NCBI GenBank assembly: GCA_049582805.1
Contig: JBAUUR010000042.1
Location: forward strand, 1 to 27,398
From: CAVXFS01 sp049582805
GTDB lineage: Bacteria; Pseudomonadota; Gammaproteobacteria; Burkholderiales; Gallionellaceae
Direction of reading: 5' to 3'
DNA: 27,398 bases
Below the pieces are notes generated by a model that saw only the letters and a program-made list of their open reading frames with translations, did no database searches and was not told where the DNA came from. This document shows, in pieces, positions 1-7,874 of the stretch. The translations under genes and the position numbers were made by a program. The first letter of the stretch is position 1; each line of letters starts with the position of its first letter.

Positions 1-81
1 AAATGTGGAAAATTTTTGACCTCTCAGAAAGCCCTACAGTCGATTTTCAGATCACCGGGAGGGGTAAAGTGACCACGGAAA

Positions 82-110
82 TTCACTCTTTTCTCTGCAT
101 GTATGATAAT
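82..110 (+). promoter_or_regulatory. candidate sigma70-type promoter upstream of AlpA-like gene
   Basis: TTCACT (82-87) lies 17 bases before GATAAT (105-110), a fair match to -35/-10 spacing. It could drive the small DNA-binding gene that starts at 319, leaving a leader of about 200 bases. This is a by-eye call; no other promoter in the first 318 bases looks better. Confidence 0.3.
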
Positions 111-158
111 TTCAACAAACTGCTAGTCCTAATTTATCCGTAAGCAAGGAGTGCGAGC

Positions 159-174
159 GAGAACAACAGTTCTC
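159..174. repeat. short perfect inverted repeat in the leader
   Basis: GAGAAC and GTTCTC flank AACA, giving a 6-bp stem in the untranslated region ahead of the AlpA-like gene. It could be an operator or a small RNA hairpin. The rest of 1-318 holds no gene that I can support. Confidence 0.35.
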
Positions 175-318
175 CCGGATAGTCGGCCAGGTGTAGCCAG
201 TAGTTGGCTTCGCTAATTGGCTGTTGCATTCCGGCGTACGGAGCTCCCCCTAGAGTTTCTGCCGTTTTGAGCAACGCTTTACTGCGTTCGCGAGTGGATA
301 CTTTTTGAGGAGAAATAA

Positions 319-663
319 ATGTCAGTACATTTTATTAGGAGTAAGGCCGATTCAGTACAACCGGCAGCAGTACAACCGGCAGCAGCACCACCGGCACAAT
401 CCCCAGTAAAACCCCCTGAGCCACCCCATACCAGAAGGAAGCAGGCAGGCCACGCTCAAGCCAAGCCCTATCCTGGCTCGTTAAATGAACCCGGCAGGGT
501 TCGTGTTGGCAACTGGCTATATCTGCTGAATATATCCGCAAGCGCATTCTATATGCGCCTCAAGTGCCCTCAGTTTTACAAGAACCCACCGCCGCCGCCC
601 GATGGCCACGACCCAAGGCCGTATTGGAAAACCGAGACGGTCCGTAAATACTTGGAAGGTTGA
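319..663 (+). CDS. small AlpA/excisionase-like DNA-binding protein
   Basis: A 114-aa protein with a good ribosome site (GAGGAG at 307-312, six bases before ATG). Residues 1-55 are Pro/Ala-rich and look disordered; part of this arises from a tandem DNA repeat. Residues about 60-114 read like a small helix-turn-helix protein of the AlpA or MerR-like excisionase kind: a VGNWLYLLNISASAFYMRL segment fits a recognition helix, and the end WKTETVRKYLEG is typical of such proteins. In integrative elements these proteins act as recombination directionality factors or regulators of excision and replication genes. Its place just upstream of a replication initiator agrees with that. The family assignment is by pattern only; the function is inferred. 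Confidence 0.6.
   Translation: MSVHFIRSKADSVQPAAVQPAAAPPAQSPVKPPEPPHTRRKQAGHAQAKPYPGSLNEPGRVRVGNWLYLLNISASAFYMRLKCPQFYKNPPPPPDGHDPRPYWKTETVRKYLEG
353..397 (+). repeat. tandem 15-bp repeat inside the AlpA-like gene
   Basis: CAGTACAACCGGCAG occurs twice in a row (353-367, 368-382), followed by a degenerate third copy (383-397). It encodes the VQPAA repeats of the N-terminal tail. The 15-base unit keeps the frame, so copy number could vary without breaking the gene. Confidence 0.8.
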
Positions 664-672
664 CAAGAAATT

Positions 673-692
673 GGCCGGGTGTTTGCCCGGCC
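673..692 (+). terminator. hairpin after AlpA-like gene
   Basis: GGCCGGG pairs with CCCGGCC across a 6-base loop, starting 10 bases after the stop codon. No T-run follows, so it may be a pausing or mRNA-stabilising structure rather than a full intrinsic terminator. It sits between the small regulator and the replication gene and could uncouple their expression. Confidence 0.45.
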
Positions 693-742
693 ATATCTAT
701 TACTGGTAAGCAAGCGGAACGTATGCAAGGAGTGCAAAACCA

Positions 743-1639
743 ATGGCAGTCACCATTTGGAAAGGGTTATTCATTGACAGAATTCACATGACAGTAGGCA
801 TAACAAGTAAAGAACTGTACGGGTTTGTTGTCTCGTCGCTGATAGGCATGAAGGATATCCAGAGCGATCTGGTACCGAAGGGGAAAATCAATGTCCATTC
901 GGGAAAGTACCGGACACGTATGGACTACTACCCGGACAAGAACAAGGACAAAATAGCTGATATCGAGATTGGTACGACGAAGTCCAAGCACAAGTATTTT
1001 AGACTTGGACTGTACCCATCGAAATTTGGTCCGGGAGACTTCGAGCATTTCAAATTGCTGTTGGAGCTTCTGCTGCCGGAGTTCAATTACCCATTGTTGT
1101 TTAAAACTGCGAGGGTGTCCTACATCGAGTTGGCAGCGGATTCGCGCTCGGAGATGGCGCACAGCTTTGTGCCCTTCCGGCCCAGGTGCAATTATTCATA
1201 CATCTACAAAGAGCAGGATGGCAGCTACGGCTCAACCTATCTTGGGAGCAAACTCAGCGCTTTGAAGTTTTGCATTTACGATAAGCACCGGCAACTGCTG
1301 GCGAAGAATCTGCCCGCGCCACATAAAACTCACACCCGAATCGAAGTCCGCCTGCGCCACACCGGGCTATCGCCCAGCGAGCTTCTGGAGAAGATGGACA
1401 ATCCGTTTAAGAAACTTGAAATCGCAGACCTTCAGAAAGCGCGTAACGCCTCGAAGGACAAAGTGTGGCAAAATTTTCTGGACTTGTGCCTTGAGGTCGG
1501 CTCGGCCAAGGCGCTTGCCCTGCATCCCAAAAAGCGCAAGCTGTACATGAGCATGCTGAGGGTGGCAGCGAGTTGGTGGTGGAAGCCAAACCATATATGG
1601 TTAAAACTGCCACAAGCCCTCAGTGTTATCGAGCCTTGA
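743..1639 (+). CDS. replication initiation protein, Rep_trans-like
   Basis: A 298-aa protein with AAGGAG (727-732) upstream of the ATG. It has the layout of Rep_trans/phage replication initiation factor proteins (related to MobT and rolling-circle initiators). ARVSYIELAADSR (about 123-135) looks like the strand that opens the catalytic fold, the TYLGSK...FCIYDKHRQL stretch (about 165-185) resembles the family's Y-x-G-S...YDK block, and TRIEVRLRH (about 198-206) matches the R-x-E-x-R-x block. Such proteins nick DNA at an origin to start rolling-circle replication or transfer of integrative elements. I cannot assign the nicking tyrosine with certainty. The neighbours, an excisionase-like gene upstream and a recombinase downstream, support a mobile-element role. 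Confidence 0.7.
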   Translation: MAVTIWKGLFIDRIHMTVGITSKELYGFVVSSLIGMKDIQSDLVPKGKINVHSGKYRTRMDYYPDKNKDKIADIEIGTTKSKHKYFRLGLYPSKFGPGDFEHFKLLLELLLPEFNYPLLFKTARVSYIELAADSRSEMAHSFVPFRPRCNYSYIYKEQDGSYGSTYLGSKLSALKFCIYDKHRQLLAKNLPAPHKTHTRIEVRLRHTGLSPSELLEKMDNPFKKLEIADLQKARNASKDKVWQNFLDLCLEVGSAKALALHPKKRKLYMSMLRVAASWWWKPNHIWLKLPQALSVIEP

Positions 1640-1661
1640 CGGAATCACCGCCACGAAGTGA

Positions 1662-1695
1662 TGCAATCAAGTGCGCGATACATTTGGATAGTTTG
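1662..1695 (-). repeat. site L0: copy of the TGCAATCAA / TTTGGATA motif
   Basis: Reads TGCAATCAAGTGCGCGATA, then CATTTGGATAG. Read in reverse complement, R1 (15865-15896) gives almost the same string: about 28 of 36 positions match when counted by hand. The same motif also occurs at 4818-4888. It lies 22 bases after the replication gene's stop codon. Its orientation is opposite to that of R1-R4. It may be a recombinase or excisionase binding site, or one end of a cargo unit. Confidence 0.6.
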
Positions 1696-2090
1696 GTTAT
1701 CTCAAAAGCCGGGATTGGGTGGTCTCGCCTGGCATAAGTGAAAATTAGATGAGATGTATGAATGCGCTGTTGGCTATCGCAAATCGTTTGATGAACACTA
1801 TTTGTGAAATGTCTGTCATTTTCAACCCATAGATGTCCAATTAATTTAAAGGGGACGATTTCCGTTCCAGCATGAAACTGCCTTGTTTTCGCCTCGTACC
1901 ACACATCTTTCAAGGGTGGCGTTCGCTACATGTATTTTCCAAAATGTCCAGATTTACCGCCGTGCCGTATTTCAGACATTGCACTGAATATACTCAGCAG
2001 CTTATTCACGCAGGTTATGGGCATCGGAAATTTTTTACTTTTCCCGTGTTTCCGGCATAGAAATATATCCGCAAAAACAGCAATAACCTA

Positions 2091-2118
2091 TTGATTTATT
2101 GTTGTTAATAGTTAAGAT
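2091..2118 (+). promoter_or_regulatory. candidate promoter of the RarA-like/integrase/RadC unit
   Basis: TTGATT (2091-2096) and TAAGAT (2113-2118) are 16 bases apart in a locally AT-rich stretch, about 40 bases before the ATG at 2158. Each hexamer matches four of six consensus bases. It is the best candidate I see for this three-gene unit. Confidence 0.35.
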
Positions 2119-2157
2119 AAGAACGGTACTCACTTCCTTAGGTGACGCCTAACAATC

Positions 2158-3249
2158 ATGACCGCCAACCTGTTTGCCCCTCCCGAGCCGTTACCGCTGG
2201 CAGAAAAGCTCAAGGCATACAACCTGCCCGATAACCTTATGCTGCCCGTGGCAGACAAGTGGGTGCTGGTTTCCAATTTGCAGAAATGTGTGCGCCGTGG
2301 ATTGGTGAAAACCGCCCAAGCCACCAGCCTGCGCCTGCTTGAAATTGATGCCGATTATTTCTGGCGCAGGCTGCCGGTCATTGCCATGGAGGACATTGGA
2401 TTCGGCAATCCTGCGCTGTGCCTCGATGTCCTTAAAACTTTCAGGCGCAAGAAACTGCATGACGAACTGGGTGTTGAGCGTCTGGCCCTGTATTTTGTAG
2501 AGCAGCTGGCGGGCAGCCTTAAAAGCCGGGCGTTGTGTGAAGCCATAGTAATGATTGAATACTGCGTGCGGCAAGAAGAGCTGGCGGCGCATTTCAAGGC
2601 GATGACCGACACGCAGTTGCTCGGCCAAACAAATAATCATGGACTGCCCTTTATTGAACGGCTTCTCGCGTTACGTCACCTGTGCGGGTACCGAGAATAT
2701 GCCCATGGTCGTTCCACCACCGTGGCCAAAGCGCGACCAGACTTGATGCGGGAAATTGTTTGGCAGTTCGGCCTCGATGATGTTGAGGCGCAGATGTTCC
2801 TTCGTGGGCAGGGCTGTACCCATGACCTGAACATCGCCGTTCCGCTGGTGGCCGAGATGTTGCATGCAGGTGAGGTTAACGAACAGCGAACAAAGCTGGA
2901 ACAAGAGTCGGTCAATGGCATCCTGCTTGCGGCGCTAGACCAATATAGCCGTATCGGCAAGCGATGCCTGGCAGAGTTCAGTAGGACTGAACCAATGCGT
3001 GAGTTGCTTGACAGGTGGCAGGGCGTTGATTCTGTCGCAGTGGTCAGCCGAGCCGTGTTTGCCATTGAAGGAGGTTGCCTGGACAGATGGCTGGTGTTCT
3101 CTGGCTCCGATGGACTACACGAACAACTAAATCGTTATTACCTGGAGCGTGTTGGATTTACTGATGAACAGTATCAGAAGGTACTGACACACACAGCACA
3201 GCACCTCGGCCTGCTAAATGACATCCGAAAAAATGCCTTGGCTAACTAA
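2158..3249 (+). CDS. RarA/MgsA C-terminal-like protein
   Basis: A 363-aa protein without a Walker A or B motif. WVLVSNLQKCVRRGLVKTA (about 35-53) and FWRRLPVIAMEDIGFGNP (about 68-85) resemble the collar region of RarA/MgsA and related clamp-loader-like ATPases, where an S-x-x-K-x-x-RRG helix is followed by RR-L-x-x-x-A-x-EDIG-x-x-NP. The AAA+ motor is absent, so this looks like a stand-alone oligomerisation or replication-interaction domain followed by about 270 aa that I do not recognise. The stop codon overlaps the start of the integrase gene by 32 bases, so the two are probably co-translated. A role in element replication or in recruiting host replication proteins is possible but inferred. 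Confidence 0.55.
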   Translation: MTANLFAPPEPLPLAEKLKAYNLPDNLMLPVADKWVLVSNLQKCVRRGLVKTAQATSLRLLEIDADYFWRRLPVIAMEDIGFGNPALCLDVLKTFRRKKLHDELGVERLALYFVEQLAGSLKSRALCEAIVMIEYCVRQEELAAHFKAMTDTQLLGQTNNHGLPFIERLLALRHLCGYREYAHGRSTTVAKARPDLMREIVWQFGLDDVEAQMFLRGQGCTHDLNIAVPLVAEMLHAGEVNEQRTKLEQESVNGILLAALDQYSRIGKRCLAEFSRTEPMRELLDRWQGVDSVAVVSRAVFAIEGGCLDRWLVFSGSDGLHEQLNRYYLERVGFTDEQYQKVLTHTAQHLGLLNDIRKNALAN

Positions 3250-4180
3250 CCATAACCCCCAATTATCGCTACCCAAAAACAGCAGTTCTTTAGTTCGCAG
3301 AAGCACCACGGAGCTGATTCATGCAGCTCTTTCCGACAACAGTCGCACCGCATACCAGTCAGACTTGAAGCATTTCCTCGAATGGGGTGGAAGGATTCCA
3401 TGCGCCCCGGATGAGGTTGCCCAATATCTTGCCGCCCATGCCGGGCAACTTTCGGTTGCCACATTGAGCAGGCGGCTGGTGTCCATCGGCAAGGCCCACA
3501 CCAGCCAGAACCTGCCATCCCCTACCAAATCAGATTTGGTCAAGGCTGTCCTACGTGGCATTCGCCGTACTCATGGCTCAGCACAACGACAGGTTGCTCC
3601 CGCCATCAAGGAAGATGTCCTGGCGATGGTCAACAATCTGGCCGGCATTAAAGGTGTCAGGGACAGAGCGCTGCTGTTGGTCGGTTTCGCGGGGGCATTC
3701 CGCCGAAGCGAGCTGGTCGCGCTCACGGTCGAAGACCTTGAGTTTCCCAAGCAGGGTTTGCTAGTGAATCTCACCCGCAGCAAAACAGACCAAGAAGGAC
3801 AAGGCCGCAAGGTCGCAATCCCATTTGCGCGGGGGGCCGTGTGTGCCGTCCATGCCCTGCAAGCATGGTTGGAGGAATCCGGCATAACCACCGGGCTGAT
3901 ATTCCGGGGTATCACCCGCCACGGGCAGATTTCCGAGGAAGGGTTGACCTCGCAATCAGTGGCGCTGGTAATTAAGGAGCGTGCCCAAGCGGCGGGACTC
4001 GACGCAAGCAAGTACAGTGGTCATAGCCTCCGCGCAGGATTGGTGACCAGCGCCGCGCAGATGGGAGTCTCCAGCTGGAAGATTCGCCAGCAGACCGGCC
4101 ACAAGTCAGACGCGATGCTGGCGCGGTATATCCGGGATGCGAACATCTTCACCGACAACGCGGCGGGGACAGTCCTATGA
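3218..4180 (+). CDS. tyrosine recombinase / integrase
   Basis: A 320-aa tyrosine site-specific recombinase. The N-terminal part (about 29-120) looks like a SAM-like core-binding domain (SDNSRTAYQSDLKHFLEW). The catalytic domain carries the full set: R162 in GAFRRSEL, K189 in TRSKTD, H269 and R272 in GHSLR, H295 in TGHKSD, and the nucleophile Y304 in LARYIRD. The protein should therefore be active in cutting and rejoining DNA. It overlaps the previous gene by 32 bases and the following radC-like gene by four (ATGA), forming a coupled unit. An alternative start (residue 6) lies 15 bases downstream. Its att sites are not proven; the motif family at 1662, 4818-4888 and R1-R4 is the obvious candidate. 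Confidence 0.93.
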   Translation: MTSEKMPWLTNHNPQLSLPKNSSSLVRRSTTELIHAALSDNSRTAYQSDLKHFLEWGGRIPCAPDEVAQYLAAHAGQLSVATLSRRLVSIGKAHTSQNLPSPTKSDLVKAVLRGIRRTHGSAQRQVAPAIKEDVLAMVNNLAGIKGVRDRALLLVGFAGAFRRSELVALTVEDLEFPKQGLLVNLTRSKTDQEGQGRKVAIPFARGAVCAVHALQAWLEESGITTGLIFRGITRHGQISEEGLTSQSVALVIKERAQAAGLDASKYSGHSLRAGLVTSAAQMGVSSWKIRQQTGHKSDAMLARYIRDANIFTDNAAGTVL

Positions 4181-4758
4181 ATTCGACTGCGCCAGCCTAT
4201 TCAGCGCTCTCAGATGTAGAGCTGCTACGGAAGCTCATCGGTGTCCGGCAAACACGAGAACTTTATCGAGGGTCACTGGCGTCGTTGTTCGCGCCAGACC
4301 ATGACCAAGAAACGGTGCCAGAGAAATTTGGGGTTGCGCGGGAGCTGGTCAAGCGTTGGCTGGAGGAAGAAATCAGGCGGGACTGTGTGTTGTCAGCACC
4401 GGCAGCGGTGCGGGATTGTCTCCGCATACACTTTGCTGGCAGGGAGTTCGAAAGTTTTGTGGCGCTGTTCCTGGACGCCCAGCACCGGTTGATAACGGTA
4501 GAGGAGCTGTTCCGGGGGACGCTTACCCAAACCTCGGTCTATCCCAGAGAGGTGGTCAAGGCCGCCCTAAGGGGGAACGCGGCAGCCGTGATATTCGCCC
4601 ACAACCACCCAAGCGGGGTAGCCGAGCCCAGCAAGTCAGATGAACATCTCACCACCGCGCTGAAACAGGCGCTGGCGCTGGTGGACGTGCGGGTGCTTGA
4701 CCATTTCATTGTGGCTGGCTCGACAACCATGAGTTTTGCCGAGCGGGGATTGCTGTGA
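4177..4758 (+). CDS. RadC-family JAB/MPN domain protein
   Basis: A 193-aa RadC-family protein. The JAB/MPN metalloprotease-like fold is clear: E109/E110 in VEELFRGTLTQTSVYPREV, then AHNHPSG with H142 and H144, and D155 ten residues on (PSKSD). That matches the E...HxHx(10)D metal-binding pattern. Residues 1-70 are not a normal RadC N-terminus, so this is an element-borne version. RadC-like proteins are common on mobile elements and in defence islands. The old DNA-repair role is not supported for E. coli RadC, and the biochemical function remains uncertain. The ATGA overlap with the integrase gene implies coupled translation and a shared role in element upkeep. Confidence 0.9.
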   Translation: MNSTAPAYSALSDVELLRKLIGVRQTRELYRGSLASLFAPDHDQETVPEKFGVARELVKRWLEEEIRRDCVLSAPAAVRDCLRIHFAGREFESFVALFLDAQHRLITVEELFRGTLTQTSVYPREVVKAALRGNAAAVIFAHNHPSGVAEPSKSDEHLTTALKQALALVDVRVLDHFIVAGSTTMSFAERGLL

Positions 4759-4803
4759 GCCGGGGGGCAGTTTTTGATGGTGAACAACCGATTAGGGGAA
4801 AAA

Positions 4804-4888
4804 GTGCAAACCAGCAAGTGCAATCAATTGCACGCTATCTTTGGATATCTTTGGATATCGTGCAATCAATTGCACACAACGTGCAATC
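4804..4888 (-). repeat. site L1: paired GTGCAATCAATTGCAC palindromes
   Basis: GTGCAATCAATTGCAC occurs at 4818-4833 and again at 4860-4875; each has 7-base arms around CA. Half-sites flank them at 4804-4810 (GTGCAAA) and 4881-4888 (GTGCAATC). Between the palindromes, ATCTTTGGAT repeats in tandem. The palindrome followed by TTTGGATA is the motif seen at 1662 and, inverted, in R1-R4. The cluster lies between radC and the cargo genes, as an attachment or operator region would. Residual 4889-4949 holds only the ribosome site of the next gene (GGAG before ATG 4950). Confidence 0.75.
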
Positions 4889-4949
4889 TTAGAATTTGTC
4901 AAATATGCCAAGACCAACCACTAAACCAAGCCAAAAATGGAGTTAGAAA

Positions 4950-5378
4950 ATGACCACCGCGCACCCTAACCCAAATATTCATGCCCGTATCTACCGCAAG
5001 CTGCTGGAGGTAATCCCTGACCTGCTAACCATCGAAGAATCCGGCAAGTCCAAGGTTGAGGGGTTCATGGATTTGAACCTCGACATCCTGCACCGCAGCC
5101 TCGACCGCATCATCATTGCGCTGTCGCACTATTACCGGCATCCGTCAGGTGACATGATTGCCGACCCGGACATGGAGCTTGCGGTCTATCCCCAGCGTGA
5201 AATGGCAGAAGCCCTGGCCTATCAAGACATTTGGGCTTATCGCCGGGTCTACGGGGAGGATGGAGCTACTGTCGATGCCAAGGCCAAGCGGGAGCTCAAC
5301 GGATTCTTGAATCAGTGGCTCACCAACCTGATACAACAAGGCCACTGCATAAAGGTTGATGCTTTGACGGAGTCGTGA
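4950..5378 (+). CDS. YqiB/DUF1249- or DUF6908-like small protein
   Basis: A 142-aa protein that resembles the YqiB (DUF1249) or DUF6908 type. Visible shared features are DRIIIALSHYYRHPSGDMIADPDMELAVYP (described by its key residues: HYY, GD, DPDME), AEALAYQDIWAYRRVYG, and the C-terminal LNGFLNQWLTNLIQQGH. No function is established for these families. It has a good ribosome site and leads the cargo run, but a hairpin at 5449-5469 separates it from hsdM. It therefore need not belong to the restriction operon. Confidence that it is a real gene is high; the family name is moderate. Confidence 0.65.
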   Translation: MTTAHPNPNIHARIYRKLLEVIPDLLTIEESGKSKVEGFMDLNLDILHRSLDRIIIALSHYYRHPSGDMIADPDMELAVYPQREMAEALAYQDIWAYRRVYGEDGATVDAKAKRELNGFLNQWLTNLIQQGHCIKVDALTES

Positions 5379-5448
5379 AAGTAAAGAGTTGTTCACCGCC
5401 TTCAGTATTGCGCACGAACCTAATCAAGCTGTTACATCCGTTCCCAAA

Positions 5449-5469
5449 ACCCTGCATAATTCGCAGGGT
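5449..5469 (+). terminator. hairpin between the DUF1249-like gene and hsdM
   Basis: ACCCTGC pairs with GCAGGGT across ATAATTC (7-bp stem), followed by CATTTTGG. The T-run is short, so it may be a weak terminator or attenuator. It stands 32 bases ahead of hsdM and could limit read-through into the methylase gene. Confidence 0.45.
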
Positions 5470-5501
5470 CATTTTGGCACCCAGGACATAGGTAAGCACG
5501 C

Positions 5502-7874
5502 ATGGCAATCAAGAAATCCGAACTCTACAGCTCCCTCTGGAAAGGCTGTGATGAACTCCGTGGGGGCATGGATGCCAGCCAGTACAAGGATTATGTGCTG
5601 GTGCTGCTGTTCGTTAAATATGTGTCGGACAAATATGCCGGTCAGCCAGATGCGCTGATTGAGGTTCCCAAAGGTGGTAGCTTCAAGGACATGTTGGCGC
5701 TCAAGGGCGACAAGGAGATTGGCGACAAGATAAACAAGATTATTGCCCGTCTCGCCGAAGCCAATGACCTGAAGGGCGTGATAGATGTTGCCGACTTCAA
5801 CGATGCCGACAAGCTGGGCAAGGGCAAGGACATGCAAGACCGTCTATCTAATTTGGTCAGCATCTTCGATTCCCCCGGACTGAATTTCAGTAGCAACCGC
5901 GCAGAGGGCGACGACATTCTGGGCGACGCCTACGAATACCTGATGCGGCACTTCGCCACTGAGTCCGGCAAGAGCAAGGGGCAGTTCTACACCCCGGCGG
6001 AAGTCTCCCGCATCATGGCTAAGGTCATCGGCATCAATGCCACCAAGAGCCAAAGCCAGACCATTTATGACCCGACCTGCGGTTCCGGCTCGTTGTTGTT
6101 GAAAGCGGCTGACGAATCCAAAACGGGTGTCACCATCTACGGGCAGGAAATGGATAACGCCACCGCCGCGTTAGCCAAGATGAACATGATTCTGCACGAC
6201 AACCCAACGGCAGAAATCTGGCAGGACAACACGCTCTCCAGTCCACACTTCAAGGAAAAGAACGGTAGTCTCAAGCTGCATGACTTCGTGGTTGCCAATC
6301 CCCCGTTCTCCACCAAGGCATGGAGCAATGGCTTCGACCCTGCCAACGATTTGTATGAGCGGTTTGCAGATGGCATACCGCCAGCCAAGAATGGCGACTA
6401 CGCCTTCCTGCTGCATATCATCCGTTCGCTAAAGAGCACCGGCAAGGGCGCGGTGATTCTGCCGCATGGTGTGCTGTTCCGTGGCGGTGCCGAGGGTGGA
6501 ATACGAAAGAACATCATCCGCAAGGGCTACATCAAGGGCATCATCGGGCTGCCCCCCAACCTGTTTTATGGCACCGGAATCCCCGCCTGCATCATCGTTC
6601 TCGACAAGGAGAACGCAGCGGGGCGCACTGGACTGTTCATAATTGACGCCAGCAAGGGCTTTGTCAAAGACGGCAACAAGAATCGCCTGCGCCATCAGGA
6701 CATTCACAAAATCGTGGACGTGTTCAACAAGCAGCTTGAGCTGCCCAAGTATTCGCGCATGGTTAGCGTGGCGGAAATCGAGACTAACGACTTCAACCTC
6801 AACATCCCGCGCTACATTGATAGCTCCGAAGCGGAAGACCTGCAAGACATTGAGGCGCATCTGAAGGGCGGCATTCCCAACGCTGACATAGAGGGCATGT
6901 CCGGCTACTGGGAAGTGTTCCCCACCTTGAGGAAGCAACTGTTCGGCAAGGGTGAACGGGCAGGTTACAGCCAGATGAAAGTGGCAGCGGCACAAGTGAA
7001 GCCCACCATCTTCGCCCACCCAGAGTTTGTGGTTTACACACAATCCGTCAGCACCCTCTTCCAGAAATGGAAGAAGAACAATGTCGCCCGGCTGAAAGCC
7101 ATCAGCCAAGACACGCACCCAAAGCAGCTTATCGAGTTGCTGTCCGAGGACTTGTTGCAAACTTTTGCCGAGGTGAAGCTGATAGATAAATATGACGTGT
7201 ATCAGCACCTGATGAGTTACTGGTCAGACATTATGCAAGACGATGTTTACCTGATTGAGGCAGACGGCTGGAAGGCAGGCAACGATGCCAGCAACGGGTT
7301 GATACCTCCCCAGATCATCATCGCCCGTTACTTCGCCACTGAGCAGGAAGCGATTGAACAACTGGAGGCCGAGCGTGATGCCGTCAGCCGTCAGATGGAA
7401 GAGCTGGACGAGGAGCACGGCGGGGAAGAGGGCTTGCTGGCTGATGCCAAGAACGACAAGGGAAAGCTCACCAAGGTCAGCGTCAGCGCTCGTCTCAAGG
7501 ACATTAAGCACGATACCGATGCCGCAGACGAGCGCGAACAGCTCAACACCTACCTCGCACTCATCGAGCAGGAATCCGCCGCCAGCAAGACAATGAAGGA
7601 AGCGCAGAAACAACTGGATGCGAAAGTTGCCGGGCAATACGCCAAACTGACCGCAGACGATATCAAGATTTTGGTAGTGGATGACAAATGGCTCACTACC
7701 CTTGCCGCCGATGTGCAAACCGAGCTTGACCGCATATCGCAAGCCCTGACCGGGCGCATCAAACAACTCGCCGAACGCTATGCTGAACCGTTACCGCAAC
7801 TCGCCGCTGATGTGGCAGACCTAAACGCCAAGGTTGAGGAACATCTGAAAAAGATGGGGTTCGTATGCAAGTAA
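5502..7874 (+). CDS. hsdM: type I restriction-modification methyltransferase subunit HsdM
   Basis: A 790-aa HsdM. An N-terminal helical HsdM domain (about 5-150; ELYSSLWKGCDELRGGMDAS) is followed by GQFYTPAEVSRIMAKV, the AdoMet motif I DPTCGSG (about 190-196) and the catalytic NPPF (about 266-269) of N6-adenine methylases. It makes the M2S methylase with HsdS and the full nuclease with HsdR. It is longer than the usual 500-550 aa: about 250 extra C-terminal residues include a charged coiled coil (about 612-690, rich in E, K and Q) and further helices ending EHLKKMG, as in the long HsdM subclass. AGGTAA precedes the ATG. It overlaps hsdS by 10 bases, so the two subunits are translationally coupled. 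Confidence 0.97.
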   Translation: MAIKKSELYSSLWKGCDELRGGMDASQYKDYVLVLLFVKYVSDKYAGQPDALIEVPKGGSFKDMLALKGDKEIGDKINKIIARLAEANDLKGVIDVADFNDADKLGKGKDMQDRLSNLVSIFDSPGLNFSSNRAEGDDILGDAYEYLMRHFATESGKSKGQFYTPAEVSRIMAKVIGINATKSQSQTIYDPTCGSGSLLLKAADESKTGVTIYGQEMDNATAALAKMNMILHDNPTAEIWQDNTLSSPHFKEKNGSLKLHDFVVANPPFSTKAWSNGFDPANDLYERFADGIPPAKNGDYAFLLHIIRSLKSTGKGAVILPHGVLFRGGAEGGIRKNIIRKGYIKGIIGLPPNLFYGTGIPACIIVLDKENAAGRTGLFIIDASKGFVKDGNKNRLRHQDIHKIVDVFNKQLELPKYSRMVSVAEIETNDFNLNIPRYIDSSEAEDLQDIEAHLKGGIPNADIEGMSGYWEVFPTLRKQLFGKGERAGYSQMKVAAAQVKPTIFAHPEFVVYTQSVSTLFQKWKKNNVARLKAISQDTHPKQLIELLSEDLLQTFAEVKLIDKYDVYQHLMSYWSDIMQDDVYLIEADGWKAGNDASNGLIPPQIIIARYFATEQEAIEQLEAERDAVSRQMEELDEEHGGEEGLLADAKNDKGKLTKVSVSARLKDIKHDTDAADEREQLNTYLALIEQESAASKTMKEAQKQLDAKVAGQYAKLTADDIKILVVDDKWLTTLAADVQTELDRISQALTGRIKQLAERYAEPLPQLAADVADLNAKVEEHLKKMGFVCK

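Larger units (their letters stand above)
1640..2157. other. 518-base AT-richer non-coding stretch
   Basis: No gene here is well supported. It contains one copy of the element-wide near-palindrome motif (1662-1695) directly after the replication gene and a candidate promoter (2091-2118) ahead of the next operon. Its position after an initiator gene makes it a plausible site for an origin or recombination region, but I see no clear iteron array. Confidence 0.5.

Noticed and set aside
1626..1913. Minus-strand 95-aa open frame opposite the 1640-2157 gap
   Set aside because: It reads somewhat like a protein, but the start is TTG with no ribosome site and it runs across the L0 motif; without a homology search I cannot support it.
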